This document shows positions 52,328-63,494 of a stretch of 64,000 nt of DNA, piece by piece. The notes below the pieces were generated by a model. The model was not told where the DNA came from. It did no database searches and was given only the letters and a program-made list of their open reading frames with translations. Each line of letters starts with the position of its first letter. Position 1 is the first letter of the stretch. The position numbers and the translations under genes are program-made. Where the stretch lies: positions 186,001-250,000 of the forward strand of contig UCNE01000002.1 of the NCBI GenBank assembly GCA_900473685.1. Reading direction: 5' to 3'. This DNA comes from Hyphomicrobiales bacterium (GTDB lineage Bacteria > Pseudomonadota > Alphaproteobacteria > Rhizobiales > Rhizobiaceae).

Positions 52328-53824
52328 TCAGCTCTCGTAGTTGGCGCGGACGAGTTCATCCAACAGGCGCACGCCAAAACCGGATGCCCAGGACTGGTTG
52401 ACCTCGTCGGTCGGTGATCCCATCGCGGTTCCGGCAATGTCGAGATGCGCCCAGGGCGTATCCTTGACGAAGCGCTTAAGGAACTGGGCGGCGGTGATCG
52501 AACCGGCATAACGGCCGCCGGTATTCTTCATGTCGGCAAACTTGCTGTCGATCATCTTGTCATATTCCTTGCCGAGCGGCAGGCGCCACAAGCGCTCCTG
52601 CGTCGTCAGCCCGGCCGCCGTCAGCTGTTCCGCCAGCCGGTCGTCATTGGTGAACAGGCCGGCATGATGGCTGCCGAGCGCCACCATGACGGCGCCGGTC
52701 AGCGTCGCCAGATTGATCATGAACTGTGGCTTGAAGCGGTCATTGCAATACCAGAGCGCGTCGCACAGCACGAGCCGGCCTTCCGCATCGGTATTGATGA
52801 TCTCGATGGTCTGCCCGGACATCGAGGTGACGATATCGCCCGGACGCTGGGCATTGCCGTCCGGCATGTTTTCAACAAGGCCGATGATTCCAACCACGTG
52901 CGCCTTGGCCTTGCGGGTTGCCAGCACATGCATCAGGCCGGTGACGGCGGCAGCGCCGCCCATGTCGCCCTTCATCTCCTCCATGCCGGCGCCCGGCTTG
53001 ATCGAGATGCCGCCGCTGTCGAACACCACACCCTTGCCGACAAAGGCAACCGGCCGGTCCTTCGGCTTGCCGCCCTTCCATTGCATGATCGCCAGCCGCG
53101 GTGGCCGCACAGAACCCTGCGCCACGCCGAGCAGCGCGCCCATGCCGAGTTTCTTCATTTCTCGCTCGGTGAGGATTTCAACCTCGACGCCGAGCTTTTC
53201 CAGTTCCTTGGCCTTGGCCGCAAATTCGACGGGTCCAAGCACATTGCCCGGTTCGTTGACCAGGTCACGTGCAATGAAGACACCTTCGGCGATCGCCTGC
53301 GAATTGACCGCGGCCTTCTTGGCGGCAACGGCGGCATCCGTGACGATCGTCACCTTGACCGGTTTTGGCGGCCCTTTCTGATCGTCATCGTCCTTCTTCG
53401 TCGTCTTGTAGGTGTCGAAGCTATAGGCATTCATCTCCATGCCAAGGGCAAAATCGGCCGCCGCCTTGCCGGAAACCTCGAGACCCGGCGCATCGAGGAA
53501 AATCGCGACCTTTTCGGCGCCCCGGATTTTTGACGCCGCAGCACCGCCGGCCTTCAGCCAGTCATGCGCGGTCAGGCCGGCGCCGTCGCCGATGCCCAGC
53601 ACCAGGATGCGATCGACGGGCGCGCCCTGCGGTGCAACGATATCGAGGGCGCGCAGCGACTTCGCCTTGAACTTGGCGATTCGCGCAGCCTTGGCAATAA
53701 TTGCGTCCGGATCGGCTTCCGCAGCCCCGGCCGCCTCTTTTCCGTCAAGAGTCTTGAGCAGGATCGCCAGGCCGCCGGACAGGCGGGCAGACTTGCTGAA
53801 ACCGATTTCAAATTTCAATGACAT
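52328..53824 (-). CDS. pepA: Leucyl aminopeptidase
   Basis: A 498-residue, two-metal M17 peptidase that removes N-terminal residues and, in some bacteria, binds DNA. The metal-binding and catalytic blocks are [29 protein letters not shown] and the M17 signature [10 protein letters not shown], followed by CDALWY. The N-terminal ~160 residues are the regulatory domain. [12 protein letters not shown] spacer around residue 145 is highly charged. Head of the pepA-holC-Imm50-like unit. Confidence 0.96.
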   Translation of the reverse strand: MSLKFEIGFSKSARLSGGLAILLKTLDGKEAAGAAEADPDAIIAKAARIAKFKAKSLRALDIVAPQGAPVDRILVLGIGDGAGLTAHDWLKAGGAAASKIRGAEKVAIFLDAPGLEVSGKAAADFALGMEMNAYSFDTYKTTKKDDDDQKGPPKPVKVTIVTDAAVAAKKAAVNSQAIAEGVFIARDLVNEPGNVLGPVEFAAKAKELEKLGVEVEILTEREMKKLGMGALLGVAQGSVRPPRLAIMQWKGGKPKDRPVAFVGKGVVFDSGGISIKPGAGMEEMKGDMGGAAAVTGLMHVLATRKAKAHVVGIIGLVENMPDGNAQRPGDIVTSMSGQTIEIINTDAEGRLVLCDALWYCNDRFKPQFMINLATLTGAVMVALGSHHAGLFTNDDRLAEQLTAAGLTTQERLWRLPLGKEYDKMIDSKFADMKNTGGRYAGSITAAQFLKRFVKDTPWAHLDIAGTAMGSPTDEVNQSWASGFGVRLLDELVRANYES

Positions 53825-54141
53825 GAAGAAACTCCAGAATTGCCTTGACCCGACGCCGGTCTGTTACATGGCGGTTACAGTGGCAAACATTCGCCATCAA
53901 CCGCAAGCCCGGAAACAGGTTCATGCACCGTTGTTGGTTTCGATGACCTTGGCAAGGCGCCACCTTGTGTTTACATGCTGTTAACTATCATTCTTTGCCG
54001 AGCCTTAGCCCTGCTCTTTTATAATTTGGTTATCGTGGAAAACTTGCAAACCGGTTCATTCAGCGCGATAGGGACATCCGGCTCGGCCATGTCCAGACAG
54101 GCGAACCGGACAAACGGCAGGAAGATGGGCCAGGACCCCGC
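53825..54141. other. Intergenic promoter region for pepA and lptF
   Basis: No gene is visible in these 317 bp. It separates divergent pepA and lptF. A sigma-70-like element precedes lptF (listed separately), and GTTACA repeats at 53863 and 53873 could be a regulator site. Nothing further can be read. Confidence 0.6.
53995..54025 (+). promoter_or_regulatory. Predicted sigma-70 promoter of lptFG-lptD
   Basis: A perfect TATAAT at 54020-54025 with TTGCCG at 53995-54000 as the -35; the 19-bp spacer is slightly long. Transcription would start near 54032, giving a 5' UTR of about 110 bases. Confidence 0.5.
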
Positions 54142-55317
54142 ATGAAGCTGATCGAACGCTATATCCTGAAGCGGGCAACGGGCATGTTCTTTGCCACGGT
54201 TTTGCCGCTGATGGCGATCGTCTGGACGACGCAGGCCCTGACCAGCGTCAACCTGGTCACCGATAGTGGCCAGTCGGTGCTGGCCTTCATGCGCCTTGCA
54301 ACGCTCGTCCTGCCGTCGATCATTCCCCTTATTCTTCCCTTCGCGCTGGTTATCGGCGTGGCGCAGACGCTGACGGCGATGAATGCCGATTCGGAGTTGA
54401 CCGTCCTGAACGCCGCCGGCAGCTCACGAATGACCATCATCCGTCCGGTGATCTATCTCGGCCTTGCCCTCAGCGTCGTATCCTTCGCCGTTGACAATTT
54501 CGTCGAGCCCTATTCGCGCATGGCCGTGCGCAAGATGATCGCCACCGCCCATGCCGACCTTCTGTCGTCGGTGGTGCAGGAAAATACGTTCCGCAAGATC
54601 GGCGATGGTCTCTACGTCCAGGTCGCCTCGCGGCGCAGTGGCGGCGTCCTGAACGGCATCTTCGTCGCCGATGCGCGCGATCCCGCCTATGAGCTGGTCT
54701 ATTACGCCCGCGAAGGCGCCGTCGATGACAGCGGCACGGCGCTGGTGATGAAGGACGGGGAAGTGCACCGCAAGCTCCCCGACGGCAACGTCTCGATCAT
54801 CAAGTTCGACAGCTATGCCTTCGACCTGACCGACATGACAAAGATGGCCGGACAGGCGACGATCCGCGCCAAGGACCGCGACCTGCCCTTCCTGATCAAC
54901 CCTGATCCGGAGGATCCGATCTACAAGAAGGATCCACAGTCCTTCGCGGCAGAACTGCATCGCCGCTTCACCGAATGGACCTATCCCCTGCTGTTCGTCC
55001 TGATCGCGCTGGTCTTCAGCAGCGATGCGCGCTCGCACCGGGAAGCCCGCGTCCATCCGATGATCACGGCGCTTCTGACCTGTCTGTTCATCCGCTGGAC
55101 AACCTTTTATGCGGCGAACAGCGCCGAGGAATCACGCTTCTTTGTCCCGATCATGTATCTGATCCCGCTCGGCACCGGCTATCTGGCGATACGCCAGCTG
55201 ATGGGCAACCGGCGGCTTGAAATTCCGCTCACGCTGGAGCAGAAGGTCAACGAGATTCTGGTTCGCCTGCGCCTGACCAAGGCCAACCCGGCATCTGACG
55301 GGAACCAGGTGCAATGA
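54142..55317 (+). CDS. lptF: LPS export ABC transporter permease LptF
   Basis: Inner-membrane permease of the LptB2FG transporter that extracts LPS. It has 391 residues with three N-terminal helices (from ERYILKRATGMFFATVLPLMAIVW), a large periplasmic beta-jellyroll (about residues 130-270), and three C-terminal helices (WTYPLLFVLIALVFSSD onward). The coupling region around LTAMNADSELTVLNAAGSS is family-typical. Its stop overlaps the lptG start (ATGA at 55314-55317). Confidence 0.95.
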   Translation: MKLIERYILKRATGMFFATVLPLMAIVWTTQALTSVNLVTDSGQSVLAFMRLATLVLPSIIPLILPFALVIGVAQTLTAMNADSELTVLNAAGSSRMTIIRPVIYLGLALSVVSFAVDNFVEPYSRMAVRKMIATAHADLLSSVVQENTFRKIGDGLYVQVASRRSGGVLNGIFVADARDPAYELVYYAREGAVDDSGTALVMKDGEVHRKLPDGNVSIIKFDSYAFDLTDMTKMAGQATIRAKDRDLPFLINPDPEDPIYKKDPQSFAAELHRRFTEWTYPLLFVLIALVFSSDARSHREARVHPMITALLTCLFIRWTTFYAANSAEESRFFVPIMYLIPLGTGYLAIRQLMGNRRLEIPLTLEQKVNEILVRLRLTKANPASDGNQVQ

Positions 55318-56399
55318 TCTTCACGACGCTCGGGCGTTATTTTTTCAAGCGATACGCGATCACCACATTCTGGTTCCTCGCCGGCATCTTCTCGTTGATC
55401 TTTATCATCGACTTTAGCGAACTCGCCAACCGGATGTCGCAACTGCCGCGGTACTCGGTCACCGGAGCGCTGCTGATGACGACGTTCCGCATTCCGATGA
55501 TATTGCAGCAGACAGTGCCGTTCGTCGCGCTGTTCGCCGGCATGGCGGCGCTGATCTCGCTCAATCGCCGCTATGAACTGGTGGTAACGCGGGCAGCCGG
55601 GATTTCCGTTTGGCAGTTTCTGCAGCCCTTCGTCATCGGCGCGTTCCTGTTCGGCGTTGCAACGGTGATCGTGCTCAATCCGATCGCATCCTGGGGCACC
55701 AAACAGGCAGAAGCGCTGGAGGCGGAATGGGGTAGCTCATCCTCGGCAACCACGGCGATCTCCATCCCCTGGCTGCGCCAGATCTACGGAAAAGACGATA
55801 CGATCATCGGCGCCCGGTCCGTTCAGGACGAAGGCAAGACACTCGTCAATGTCACGGTGATCCATTTCGATCCGCTTGGCACGATCATTTCAAGACAGGA
55901 CGCCGCGTCGGCAAAGCTGGAAGATGGTTACTGGCTTCTTAATGGGGTAACGGAAACCCGCAACGGAGAGCTGCCGCGTCGCCTCGCAACGGTACAACTG
56001 CCGACTCACCTGAAACCGGAATTCGTTCAGGAAACCCTAACGAAGGCTGATTCTATTCAATTTTTCGACCTGAAACGCAAAATTGAAGTGGCGAAGTCCT
56101 TCGGCTTCCCGACCAATGCGCTGGAAACCCAATTCCACTCCATGCTGGCGCTTCCGCTGCTTCTGGTCGCAATGACTCTGATCGCTGCAAGCGTCTCGTT
56201 AAAATTTAGCCGGTTTAACCAATCGAGACCGGTAATTCTCGGTGGAATCCTGTCGGGCTTCGTGCTTTATGTCGTCACCGTGCTTGTCAAAGCATTCGGG
56301 AGCAGCGGCATAGTGCCTCCGTTCGTTGCAGCCTGGTTGCCAGTTGTTGTAGCGATGGCGCTGGGCTCGACGATTCTATTGCATGAGGAGGATGGCTAG
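55314..56399 (+). CDS. lptG: LPS export ABC transporter permease LptG
   Basis: Partner of LptF in the LptB2FG complex, 361 residues. N-terminal helices around TLGRYFFKRYAITTFWFLAGIFSLIFI and the coupling motif LNRRYELVVTRAAGISVWQFL are typical. A periplasmic jellyroll region follows (SVQDEGKTLVNVTVIHFDPLG), and the C-terminus has three helices. It overlaps lptF by four bases and its TAG stop shares one base with the lptD GTG start. The ATPase LptB is elsewhere. Confidence 0.95.
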   Translation: MIFTTLGRYFFKRYAITTFWFLAGIFSLIFIIDFSELANRMSQLPRYSVTGALLMTTFRIPMILQQTVPFVALFAGMAALISLNRRYELVVTRAAGISVWQFLQPFVIGAFLFGVATVIVLNPIASWGTKQAEALEAEWGSSSSATTAISIPWLRQIYGKDDTIIGARSVQDEGKTLVNVTVIHFDPLGTIISRQDAASAKLEDGYWLLNGVTETRNGELPRRLATVQLPTHLKPEFVQETLTKADSIQFFDLKRKIEVAKSFGFPTNALETQFHSMLALPLLLVAMTLIAASVSLKFSRFNQSRPVILGGILSGFVLYVVTVLVKAFGSSGIVPPFVAAWLPVVVAMALGSTILLHEEDG

Positions 56400-58732
56400 T
56401 GGCGGCAAGCGACCGCAAACATATCAGGCTGCTGGCGGCCATTCTGCTTTCCGGTGTTGCGCTACAAGTGCTGACGCCGATCGCACCCGCATGGGCACAA
56501 GATACCAGTATCGATTCGTTCAATCCGAAAATGCCCGAAGATGCCAAGATGCTTCTGTCGGCCAATGAACTTGTCTATAACAAGGATGCGGAGCGCGTCA
56601 TCGTACGTGGTGCGGTCCAGATCAATTACGGCGGCTACCAGATGGTCGCCCAGCAGGTCGAGTACAGCCAGAAGACCGGGCGCATCATTGCGACCGGCGA
56701 AATCGAGCTGATCGAACCCGGCGGCAACAAGGTCTATGCTGACCAGATGGACGTGACCGATGATTTCGGCAACGGCTTCATTGAGCGGCTGCGCCTCGAA
56801 ACCACCGACCTGACGAAGCTTGCCGCCGTTACCGGCGAGCGGCGCAATGGTGAGGAGATGATCCTCAATAACGCCGTCTACACGGCCTGCACCCCCTGCG
56901 CGACCAATCCCGACCACAAGTCGCTTTGGCACGTCAAGGCACAGCGCATCGTCCAGAACGGCAAGACCCATACGATCCGCATGGAGAACGCCAAGTTCGA
57001 ACTGTTCGGCAAGCCGATCCTGTACCTGCCGGTGCTCGAAGTTCCGGACCAGACGATCAAGCGCAAGAGCGGCTTCCTGATTCCGAAATTCGGCTATACC
57101 CAGAAGCTCGGCGCCGGCGTCAGCATCCCCTATTACTGGGCGATCTCGCCCTATATGGATGCGACGGTCACGGCAACCGGCCTCAGCCGCCAGGGTTTCC
57201 TGCTGCAGGGCGAGTTCCGTCAGCGCTTCGAAAACGGCGAACATATTCTCACCATGGCTGGGATCAGTCAGCTGAACCGCAGCAGCTTTACCGGCAACAC
57301 CGTCGACGCCCGGGAAACCAACCGCGGCATGATCGGTTCCAAGGCCAAGTTCGATATCAACCCGCGCTGGACCTTCGGCTGGGATGTTCTCGTCCAGAGC
57401 GACAACAACTTCGCCAAGACCTATGAGCTTTCGACCTTCGACGGCACGACCTTCACAAATCAAGTCTACCTGAGCGGTCTCGGCAAGCGCAATTCCTTCG
57501 ACGCTCGCGCCTTCTACTTCGACATCCAGGATGCCGATGCCGACAGCATTGCCGAAAACAAGCAGGCGGTGGCACAGGTTCTGGATTATTCTTATACCCA
57601 CCCGGCACCGGTGTTCGGCGGCGAATTGACGGCAGACATCAATCTGACCAACGTCAATCGCAATCGCGAGGACGAGTTTGAAATTCCCGGCATTGTCGAT
57701 CGCTTCCGCGGCCTTGAAGGCGGGTATCAGCGATTGACGGCCGACCTCGAATGGAAGCGCAATTTCATCGCTCCCGGTGGCCTGTCGCTAACCCCGATCC
57801 TTGCTGCGCGCGGCGATCTGATCGGATCGTCAATGGCCGATCCGGGCCCCGACTATACCGGTGATTTCCATAGCGACGACGCCTTAACGCGCCGGATGCT
57901 CACAGCTGGCATCGATGCACGCTACCCCATCCTTTTGACGACGGACTACAGCAGCCACATCATCGAGCCGATCGCGCAGATCTTCGCCCGGCCCAATGAG
58001 GAATACGCTGGCGGCCTGCCGAACGAGGACGCGCAGAGCTTCGTCTTCGACGCAACATCGCTGTTCGACCGCGACAAGTTCTCCGGCTATGACCGTATCG
58101 AAGGCGGAACGCGTGCCAACCTTGGCGTCCGCTATACCGGCGCGCTTGGCAACGGCTATGCGCTGCGCGCCATTGCCGGCCAATCGTTCCATCTCGGCGG
58201 CGTAAATTCGTTTGCGAGCGACGACCTGGTCAAGGCCGGTGCGAATTCGGGCCTCGAGACCGATCGCTCCGATTATGTGACGATGATCGGCATCGATGCG
58301 CCTTCCGGCATCACGGCAAGTTTCAGCGGCCGGTTCGACGAGAAGAATCTCGACATGCGCCGCGCCGATGCGACGCTTGGTTATCAAGGCATCCTCTGGC
58401 AGACGGCCGTTACCTATACCAGCATCCAGGCCCAGCCGCTCTACGGCTCGACCACGGATCAGGACGAAATCCAGACGGCTGCCGCCTACAAGTTCGCCGA
58501 TTACTGGTCGGTGTTCGGATCGATCACCTATGATCTGAACAGCAATGTCATCACCCGCAATGGCGTCGGCATCACCTATGACGACCGGGATACGATCTTC
58601 TCGCTGGTCTACAAGGAAGAGCGCGACAGCAATCAATCCATTGCCAATGACTGGTCGATCGGCGCGCGCATCAGCTTCCGTACACTCGGCGATATCTACG
58701 TTGGCGACACGAAGTTCGACGGTCTGAACTAA
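56399..58732 (+). CDS. lptD: LPS-assembly protein LptD
   Basis: Outer-membrane translocon for LPS, 777 residues. The signal peptide ends at PAWAQDT. The periplasmic OstA-like beta-jellyroll (residues ~50-200: NELVYNKDAERVIVRGAVQINY, IIATGEIELIEPGGNKVYAD) precedes the barrel, whose final strands run to GDIYVGDTKFDGLN. A CTPC pair (YTACTPCATNPDHKS) near residue 160 may form a disulfide; E. coli uses four cysteines. The GTG start at 56399 is supported by a GAGGAGGA site. Co-transcribed with lptFG. Confidence 0.94.
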   Translation: MAASDRKHIRLLAAILLSGVALQVLTPIAPAWAQDTSIDSFNPKMPEDAKMLLSANELVYNKDAERVIVRGAVQINYGGYQMVAQQVEYSQKTGRIIATGEIELIEPGGNKVYADQMDVTDDFGNGFIERLRLETTDLTKLAAVTGERRNGEEMILNNAVYTACTPCATNPDHKSLWHVKAQRIVQNGKTHTIRMENAKFELFGKPILYLPVLEVPDQTIKRKSGFLIPKFGYTQKLGAGVSIPYYWAISPYMDATVTATGLSRQGFLLQGEFRQRFENGEHILTMAGISQLNRSSFTGNTVDARETNRGMIGSKAKFDINPRWTFGWDVLVQSDNNFAKTYELSTFDGTTFTNQVYLSGLGKRNSFDARAFYFDIQDADADSIAENKQAVAQVLDYSYTHPAPVFGGELTADINLTNVNRNREDEFEIPGIVDRFRGLEGGYQRLTADLEWKRNFIAPGGLSLTPILAARGDLIGSSMADPGPDYTGDFHSDDALTRRMLTAGIDARYPILLTTDYSSHIIEPIAQIFARPNEEYAGGLPNEDAQSFVFDATSLFDRDKFSGYDRIEGGTRANLGVRYTGALGNGYALRAIAGQSFHLGGVNSFASDDLVKAGANSGLETDRSDYVTMIGIDAPSGITASFSGRFDEKNLDMRRADATLGYQGILWQTAVTYTSIQAQPLYGSTTDQDEIQTAAAYKFADYWSVFGSITYDLNSNVITRNGVGITYDDRDTIFSLVYKEERDSNQSIANDWSIGARISFRTLGDIYVGDTKFDGLN

Positions 58733-58913
58733 GGCTTTGCCCCGGAAACGCCCTGCCGCATCACACTTTTTTTGCGGTGGGTGGAAGGTCTTGTCATTGT
58801 TCGGCCGCATGTATTATGCATCCATGCACAGAAATGCGCAGGATGATGGCGCTTGGCATGAAGACCATGGCCCCGGACACGCGATGTCCGGTGGAAAATG
58901 AGAAGGACAAAGA

Positions 58914-59855
58914 ATGGGCGGGAAGCTTTCGATCACGCGCACGGTTTCGGCAATGATCCTTGCCTGCGGCCTGGCACTTTCCTCGGCGCCGGCAACCTAT
59001 GCCGCGAGCAAGGTTGTTGCCGTCGTCAACGGCGCGCCCATCACATCCGGCGACATTTCCAAGCGCGCCGCTTTCATGCGGCTGCAGAAGCAAGGCGGCG
59101 GCGCGGAAGCAGCTCGCCAGCAGATGATCGATGAAGCCCTCAAGCGCGAAGAAGTCCTGCGCGTTGGCGCGTCGGTCAGCACCTCGGAAGTCGATGGCGC
59201 CGTCGGGCGCTTTGCGGCCGGCAACAAGCTCTCCGTTCAGCAGCTGTCGCAGGTGCTTGACCAGGCAGGCGTCGGCATCGATCACTTCAGAAATTATGTC
59301 GCCGTTGCCATGAGCTGGCCACGGGTGGTCAACGCCCGCTTCGGTGGCAGTGGTGGTGGGCGCCTGTCGAACGAAGACCTCGTCCGGCGCATGCAGGAAG
59401 CCGGCGGCACCAAGCCGGTGACCACGGAATATTTCCTGCAGCAGGTCATTTTCGTGGTGCCCGCCTCCAAGCGCAACGCCATCATCGGCAAGCGTCAGGC
59501 CGAAGCCAATGCGTCGCGTTCGAAATATCCGGGCTGCGAGCAGGCCAAGGTTTTTGCCGCGACGATGCGCGACGTATCGATCCGCAATCTCGGCCGCATG
59601 ATGGCGCAGGAGCTTCCGGGGGACTGGAAGCCGCTGATCGAAAAGGCTGGCGACAGCTCAACGACCGCAACCCGCGTTACCGAACGCGGCGTCGAATACC
59701 TTGCCATCTGCAAGAAGCGCGAAGTGTCCGACGACCTCGCTGCCGAAATGGTCTTCCGCGCCGAGGACCTCGGCAAGAAGAGCGATGGCGAAGACCCGAA
59801 CAGCAAGCGCTATATCGAAGAACTGCGCAAGCGTGCCCAGATCGTCGAAAAGTAA
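58914..59855 (+). CDS. SurA-like periplasmic chaperone
   Basis: A 313-residue exported protein with a signal peptide ([22 protein letters not shown]). The mature N-terminus matches the SurA N domain: [28 protein letters not shown], with [15 protein letters not shown] second part ([18 protein letters not shown] onward) looks like a divergent parvulin-type fold without clear catalytic residues, so isomerase activity is doubtful. In Rhizobiales this gene follows lptD and is thought to help outer-membrane proteins fold. The 181 bp before it contain a CCGGACA/TGTCCGG hairpin (58873-58891). AGAAGGA precedes the ATG. Confidence 0.86.
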   Translation: MGGKLSITRTVSAMILACGLALSSAPATYAASKVVAVVNGAPITSGDISKRAAFMRLQKQGGGAEAARQQMIDEALKREEVLRVGASVSTSEVDGAVGRFAAGNKLSVQQLSQVLDQAGVGIDHFRNYVAVAMSWPRVVNARFGGSGGGRLSNEDLVRRMQEAGGTKPVTTEYFLQQVIFVVPASKRNAIIGKRQAEANASRSKYPGCEQAKVFAATMRDVSIRNLGRMMAQELPGDWKPLIEKAGDSSTTATRVTERGVEYLAICKKREVSDDLAAEMVFRAEDLGKKSDGEDPNSKRYIEELRKRAQIVEK

Positions 59856-59865
59856 CAGCACAATC

Positions 59866-60897
59866 ATGAGCCCGACACGCGACAGGCCGCTCGCCCTGAC
59901 CATGGGCGATCCGGCCGGGATCGGCCTCGATATCAGCCTTGATGCCTGGATCAACCGGCAAGCCTGGCAGACACCGCCTTTCGTTTTCATCGGCGACCCC
60001 GCTGCACTTGAAGCCCGCGCCCGCGTTCTTGGTCATACCGTTGCGATCCGCGAGACGGATTGTGGTGGAGCTCTTGCGGCCTTCGGTGACGCCTTACCGG
60101 TGCTTCCGGTCGCTTGCGGTGCCCCGGTCACTGCGGGCATGCCGGACTCTGCGAATGCAGACGCAATCATCGGCGCCATCGAAACAGCCGTACGGCTGAC
60201 GATGGATGGCTCGGCTTCGGCCGTCGTTACCAATCCGATTGCCAAATCCGTTCTTTACGACGCCGGTTTCAAATTTCCTGGCCATACCGAATTTCTGGCC
60301 GATATCGGCGAACGGCTAACCGGTGACGACGACCTGCTGCCCGTGATGATGCTTGCCGGACCGAAGCTCATGGCTGTTCCGGTGACGATCCATATCCCGC
60401 TCAAGGATGTGCCTGAGCAACTGACGGCCGATCTGATCTACCGGACCTGCACCATCACCGTGCGGGATCTCAGAAACCGTTTCGGGCTTACCTCTCCCCG
60501 CATCGCTGTCGCCGGTCTCAATCCGCATGCGGGCGAAAACGGTGCACTGGGCCTTGAAGACGATGCGATCATCCGCCCCGTCATCGAGCGATTAAAGGCC
60601 GAGGGCGTCGATATTACCGGCCCCCTGCCCGCCGACACCATGTTCCATGACCGCGCCCGCGCGACCTATGACGTGGCGATCTGCATGTATCATGACCAGG
60701 CACTGATCCCCGCCAAGGCGCTCGGCTTCGACGACAGCGTCAATGTCACGCTCGGACTGCCGTTCATCCGCACATCGCCGGACCATGGCACGGCGTTCAG
60801 CCTTGCCGGCAAGGGCATTGCCCGTGCCGACAGTGTGCTCGCGGCGCTGCGGATGGCACAGCAACTGGCCGATAATGCCGCACGAGGAGAAAACTGA
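59866..60897 (+). CDS. pdxA: 4-hydroxythreonine-4-phosphate dehydrogenase
   Basis: Oxidises 4-phosphohydroxy-L-threonine in DXP-dependent pyridoxal phosphate synthesis. The 343-residue protein has [13 protein letters not shown] at the N-terminus, the metal-ligand [23 protein letters not shown], and the C-terminal [20 protein letters not shown] with [12 protein letters not shown] (ligand histidines). Its stop overlaps the rsmA start by one base (TGATG). It lies 10 bp after the SurA-like gene, so this is one operon from lptF onwards or at least from surA. Confidence 0.96.
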   Translation: MSPTRDRPLALTMGDPAGIGLDISLDAWINRQAWQTPPFVFIGDPAALEARARVLGHTVAIRETDCGGALAAFGDALPVLPVACGAPVTAGMPDSANADAIIGAIETAVRLTMDGSASAVVTNPIAKSVLYDAGFKFPGHTEFLADIGERLTGDDDLLPVMMLAGPKLMAVPVTIHIPLKDVPEQLTADLIYRTCTITVRDLRNRFGLTSPRIAVAGLNPHAGENGALGLEDDAIIRPVIERLKAEGVDITGPLPADTMFHDRARATYDVAICMYHDQALIPAKALGFDDSVNVTLGLPFIRTSPDHGTAFSLAGKGIARADSVLAALRMAQQLADNAARGEN

Positions 60898-61724
60898 TGG
60901 CAGCGATCGACGGCTTGCCGCCGCTGCGCGACGTTATCACCCGCCACGGCCTGGACGCAAAGAAGGCGCTCGGCCAGAACTTTCTGCTCGACCTCAACCT
61001 CACCCAGAAGATCGCCCGCACGGCCGGTCCGCTTGAGGGCGTGACGGTGATCGAGGTCGGCCCCGGTCCCGGCGGCCTCACCCGCGCTATCCTGTCGCTC
61101 GGCGCCAAGAAGGTCATTGCTATCGAGCGCGATTCCCGCTGCTTGCCCGCTCTTGCAGAAATTTCGGATTTCTATCCCGGCCGTCTCGAGGTCATCGAGG
61201 GTGATGCGCTGAAAACGCCGTTCGGGGAACTCGTGACCGAAGGCCCCGTCAAGATCATCGCCAACCTGCCTTACAATGTCGGCACGCAGCTTCTGGTCAA
61301 CTGGCTTTTGCCAAAAGCCTGGCCGCCGTTCTATCAGTCGATGACGCTGATGTTCCAGCGCGAAGTAGGCTTACGCATCGTCGCCAAGGCCGACGACGAC
61401 CATTACGGCCGCCTCGGCGTGCTTTGCGGCTGGCGCACGAACGCCCGCATGGCCTTTGACGTGCCGCCACAGGCCTTCTCGCCGCCGCCGAAGGTGACGT
61501 CATCCGTGGTGCATCTGGAACCGCTTGAAAACCCGATCCCCTGCTCGGCGGAAGCCCTCGAAAAGGTGACGATGGCCGCCTTCGGCCAGCGCCGCAAGAT
61601 GCTGCGTCAGAGCGTCAAGTCGATCGGTGGAGAAGCCTTGCTGGCCAAGGCGGAGATCGACCCCAAGCGCCGGGCGGAAACCTTGTCGGTGGAAGAATTC
61701 TGCCGGTTGGCGAATTGTATGTAG
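60897..61724 (+). CDS. rsmA: 16S rRNA (adenine(1518)-N6/adenine(1519)-N6)-dimethyltransferase
   Basis: KsgA; dimethylates two adjacent adenines at the 3' end of 16S rRNA during 30S assembly. In 275 residues, [18 protein letters not shown], the SAM motif [16 protein letters not shown], and the catalytic [11 protein letters not shown] are intact, followed by [12 protein letters not shown] and [14 protein letters not shown]. Loss confers kasugamycin resistance in other species. It ends the operon and converges on gmk across an inverted repeat. Confidence 0.97.
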   Translation: MAAIDGLPPLRDVITRHGLDAKKALGQNFLLDLNLTQKIARTAGPLEGVTVIEVGPGPGGLTRAILSLGAKKVIAIERDSRCLPALAEISDFYPGRLEVIEGDALKTPFGELVTEGPVKIIANLPYNVGTQLLVNWLLPKAWPPFYQSMTLMFQREVGLRIVAKADDDHYGRLGVLCGWRTNARMAFDVPPQAFSPPPKVTSSVVHLEPLENPIPCSAEALEKVTMAAFGQRRKMLRQSVKSIGGEALLAKAEIDPKRRAETLSVEEFCRLANCM

Positions 61725-61729
61725 CCTGC

Positions 61730-61756
61730 CCTCTTCTCCCCAGCGGGGAGAAGAGG
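61730..61756. repeat. CTTCTCCCC-type palindromic intergenic repeat / terminator
   Basis: Twelve-bp perfect stem CCTCTTCTCCCC / GGGGAGAAGAGG with loop AGC between convergent rsmA and gmk. This GGGGAGAAG palindrome is a common dispersed intergenic element in Rhizobiales. There is no T run, so it may act as a 3'-end stabiliser or terminator. Confidence 0.75.
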
Positions 61757-61785
61757 AAACAATCAGCTCCCCACTCAGCAAGTTG

Positions 61786-62442
61786 TCAAAGCTTCGGCGT
61801 TTCCGTCAGCAAACCGTTGACGAATTCGAACAATCCGGGGCGGCGGTCGCGGCGCAGGCGTTCGGCCTCGACGATCGCCTGGACGGAGGCAAAGGCGCTG
61901 TCGAGGTCCTCGTTGACGACGATATAGTCATATTCCAGCCAGTGCTCGATCTCGGAGCGTGAATTGGCCAGCCGCGTGGCAATGACTTCTTCGGTATCTT
62001 CGGCGCGGCGGTGCAGGCGCGACTGCAGTTCGGCCATGGTCGGCGGCAGGATGAAGATCGAGACGACATCGCCGCCCATCTTTTCCTGCAGCTGCTGGGC
62101 GCCCTGCCAGTCGATGTCGAACAGCATATCCTGCCCTTCCGACATCGCGGCCTCGACGGCGTCTCGGGGCGTGCCGTAGAAATTGCCGTGGACCTCGGCC
62201 CATTCCAGAAGCGCGTCGGTCTGGCGCAGCCCCTCGAATTCGCGGATCGACTTGAAGAAATAATGCCGCCCTTCGATCTCGCTCGGGCGCCGCTTGCGCG
62301 TCGTCACGCTGACCGAGATGCTCATATGCGGATCGGATTCGAGCAGGTTGCGCGCAATGGTCGACTTGCCGGCACCCGAAGGCGACGAGATCACCAGCAT
62401 GAGACCGCGGCGCTGAATGGCTTTGGTGGACGTTTGGCTCAC
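61786..62442 (-). CDS. gmk: Guanylate kinase
   Basis: Phosphorylates GMP to GDP. The 218-residue protein has the P-loop [15 protein letters not shown], the guanine-binding [28 protein letters not shown] and the [10 protein letters not shown] lid region. The start is GTG at 62442: a GGAG lies eight bases before it, on the yicC stop. A GTG at 62451 has no such site. Starts five bases after the yicC stop, so both are co-transcribed. Confidence 0.95.
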   Translation of the reverse strand: MSQTSTKAIQRRGLMLVISSPSGAGKSTIARNLLESDPHMSISVSVTTRKRRPSEIEGRHYFFKSIREFEGLRQTDALLEWAEVHGNFYGTPRDAVEAAMSEGQDMLFDIDWQGAQQLQEKMGGDVVSIFILPPTMAELQSRLHRRAEDTEEVIATRLANSRSEIEHWLEYDYIVVNEDLDSAFASVQAIVEAERLRRDRRPGLFEFVNGLLTETPKL

Positions 62443-62447
62443 GGGGT

Positions 62448-63335
62448 TCACTCCAGATTTTGGACCTGTTCACGGAACTGGTCGATGACGACCTTCAGTT
62501 CAATACCGGCGGCAGTGACCGCAGCGGCATTCGACTTGGAACAGATGGTATTTGATTCGCGGTTAAATTCCTGAGAAAGGAAATCGAGTTTGCGGCCGAC
62601 AGGGCCGCCTTTATTCAAGAGATCGCGGGCAGCCGTCACATGGGTGCGCAGACGGTCGATTTCCTCGCGGATATCGGCCTTGGCGGCCAGCAGCGCCACT
62701 TCGGCATAAAGACGCTCCGGATCGATCTTCGAGCCGCCGTCCATCACCAGGGCGACCTGGGTGGCAAGGCGGGCGGTAATCACGGCCACACTGCGCGACG
62801 GGTCTGCCTCGATCTCGCCGGTCAGCATCTCGATCCGGTCAATCTGCTCCAGCAGGACCCGGCGGAGCGCCACGCCCTCTCCCTCGCGCATCGATGTCAT
62901 GTCGGCGAGAGCCGACCGCAGCCCGGCGAGAATATCGCCGTCGCGGGCGGCGCGCTCGCCCTCCTGTTCTTCCGGTTCGCGAAAATCAACGATGCCGCGA
63001 ATGGCCAAAAGCGTATCGAGGTGCAGTGGCGCCGGATCAATGACATCGCGCAACTGCTCTCGCAATGACAGGACGGCGGAAAGAGCCCCCTGGTTGACCA
63101 CCGGTTCGACCCCCGCCTCGCTGGCGCTGACGGTGAGATTGACCTGCATGTTGCCGCGCGAAAAACACTCGCCGGTGAGCTTGCGCACCTCGGTCTCCAG
63201 ATGCTCGGTGCCCGTCGGCAGGCGCAGCCGAAGATCAAGGCCCTTGCCGTTGACCGAGCGCAGTTCCCACGCCCAGCGATAGCGTCCGCAAGTTCCCTCG
63301 CGGCGGGCAAATCCCGTCATGGATTGCAGCGGCAT
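62448..63335 (-). CDS. YicC-family endoribonuclease
   Basis: A 295-residue YicC/YloC protein, a family with reported endoribonuclease activity, normally beside gmk as here. It begins [38 protein letters not shown]; the C-terminal DUF1732 part shows [38 protein letters not shown] and [23 protein letters not shown] precedes the ATG at 63335. The residues [10 protein letters not shown] are the most conserved and probably part of the metal site. Confidence 0.93.
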   Translation of the reverse strand: MPLQSMTGFARREGTCGRYRWAWELRSVNGKGLDLRLRLPTGTEHLETEVRKLTGECFSRGNMQVNLTVSASEAGVEPVVNQGALSAVLSLREQLRDVIDPAPLHLDTLLAIRGIVDFREPEEQEGERAARDGDILAGLRSALADMTSMREGEGVALRRVLLEQIDRIEMLTGEIEADPSRSVAVITARLATQVALVMDGGSKIDPERLYAEVALLAAKADIREEIDRLRTHVTAARDLLNKGGPVGRKLDFLSQEFNRESNTICSKSNAAAVTAAGIELKVVIDQFREQVQNLE

Positions 63336-63494
63336 CGTTAGTATCCTCCCGCCCCGGCAGGGCCAACGCGCAAAAATGGCGAAGGGGGCTGCGGAACTTT
63401 GAATTGATGCATGAATGTGTACGGCCCCGGCACGGTCAACCGCAAGGGTCAAGCGTACCGGAGCCGTGTCATCCACAAGCCTGATAGAGCGCGG

